A model generated the notes under the pieces. That model saw nothing but the letters and a program-made list of their open reading frames with translations. It had not been told where the DNA came from and did no database searches. Below are positions 63,880 to 64,000 of a stretch of 64,000 nt of DNA, one piece after another. Each line of letters starts with the position of its first letter. Position 1 is the first letter of the stretch. Where the stretch lies: the NCBI GenBank assembly GCA_037481615.1, contig JBBFLI010000006.1; one strand, given 5' to 3'. A program made the translations under genes and the position numbers. This DNA is from SpSt-501 sp037481615. Lineage in GTDB: Bacteria; Desulfobacterota; Desulfobacteria; Desulfobacterales; SpSt-501.

Positions 63880-64000
63880 GTTTTCCGGAGCCTTTGTGCT
63901 CCGGCCTCATTGAAGCGCGTGCTCGTCGGTCATGACGAGGCCAAGCTGCGCGTTTTCCGGAGCCTTTGTGCTCCGGCCTCATTGAAGCACGTCACTCATG
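63880..64000 (+). CRISPR. CRISPR array start (two repeats visible; continues beyond window)
   Basis: Two identical 37-base repeats at 63880-63916 and 63952-63988, beginning GTTTTCCGGAGC and ending CCTCATTGAAGC. The repeat has an inner palindrome CCGGAGC-N6-GCTCCGG. Spacer 1 is 35 bases (63917-63951); twelve bases of spacer 2 are seen. The ATTGAAGC end resembles the common ATTGAAAC, supporting transcription left to right. Served by the adjacent type I-G genes. Confidence 0.93.

Noticed and set aside
63791..63982. Minus-strand frame across the CRISPR repeats
   Set aside because: Its repeated peptide (RPEHKGSGK) is simply the translated CRISPR repeat.

Overview
This is GC-rich DNA (roughly two thirds G+C by eye) from an anaerobic, metalloid-handling bacterium. 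A deltaproteobacterial-type lineage (Desulfuromonadota/Geobacter-like or Desulfobacterota) is suggested by several features together: a Moco reductase of the tetrathionate/arsenate/selenate type, many sigma-54 activators with recognisable -24/-12 promoters, several arsenic islands, a type I-G (formerly I-U) CRISPR-Cas system, a TAXI-TRAP importer, and at least two genes that only make sense if UGA is read as selenocysteine. The assignment is inference; there is no rRNA and I noticed no tRNA in the window.

Layout. (1) 1-9069, minus strand: a TtrBCA-like respiratory reductase (3' end outside the window) behind a receiver-like protein and a sigma-54 promoter. It is preceded by a PhnD-like binding lipoprotein and a membrane-bound sigma-54 activator that probably sense the substrate. 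(2) 9194-20243, plus strand: an arsR-headed train of about 15 genes: an ArsP_1-type permease, four thioredoxin-like proteins, CcdA, a CDF transporter, a MauE-DUF1573 selenoprotein, an Fe-S protein, a rhodanese, a DsbC-like protein and a radical SAM protein. It reads as a thiol/selenol redox relay coupled to metal(loid) export. (3) 20358-24697: a ZraPSR-like envelope metal-stress module with two ZraP-like proteins and its own sigma-54 promoter. (4) 24791-28902: a radical SAM protein, cyclopropane fatty acid synthase and a patatin-like lipase. (5) 29085-38848: the main arsenic island: arsC, acr3, arsR, a 104-residue protein with tandem UGA codons, an Hdr-like Fe-S protein, a second ArsP_1-type permease, a transglutaminase-like protein, arsN2, arsM, an HgcC-like protein, a third arsR with a Cys-rich tail, and an ABC exporter. 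(6) 38878-46997: antiporter, YkvA-like protein, MFS transporter and ChrB-N protein; then a fluoride riboswitch with terminator in front of a dynamin-like GTPase; then small proteins and lipid-related enzymes. (7) 47018-53603, minus strand: a TAXI-TRAP uptake operon with a three-component FAD/2Fe-2S dehydrogenase and a DMT transporter. (8) 53938-64000: cas3, csx17, csb1, csb2, cas4-cas1, cas2 and the start of a CRISPR array running off the right edge.

The most notable points are the two inferred selenoproteins (one with adjacent UGA-UGA in place of a Cys-Cys motif), the fluoride riboswitch controlling a dynamin-like GTPase, and three ArsR-type regulators each next to a different inverted repeat with the same six-base spacing.
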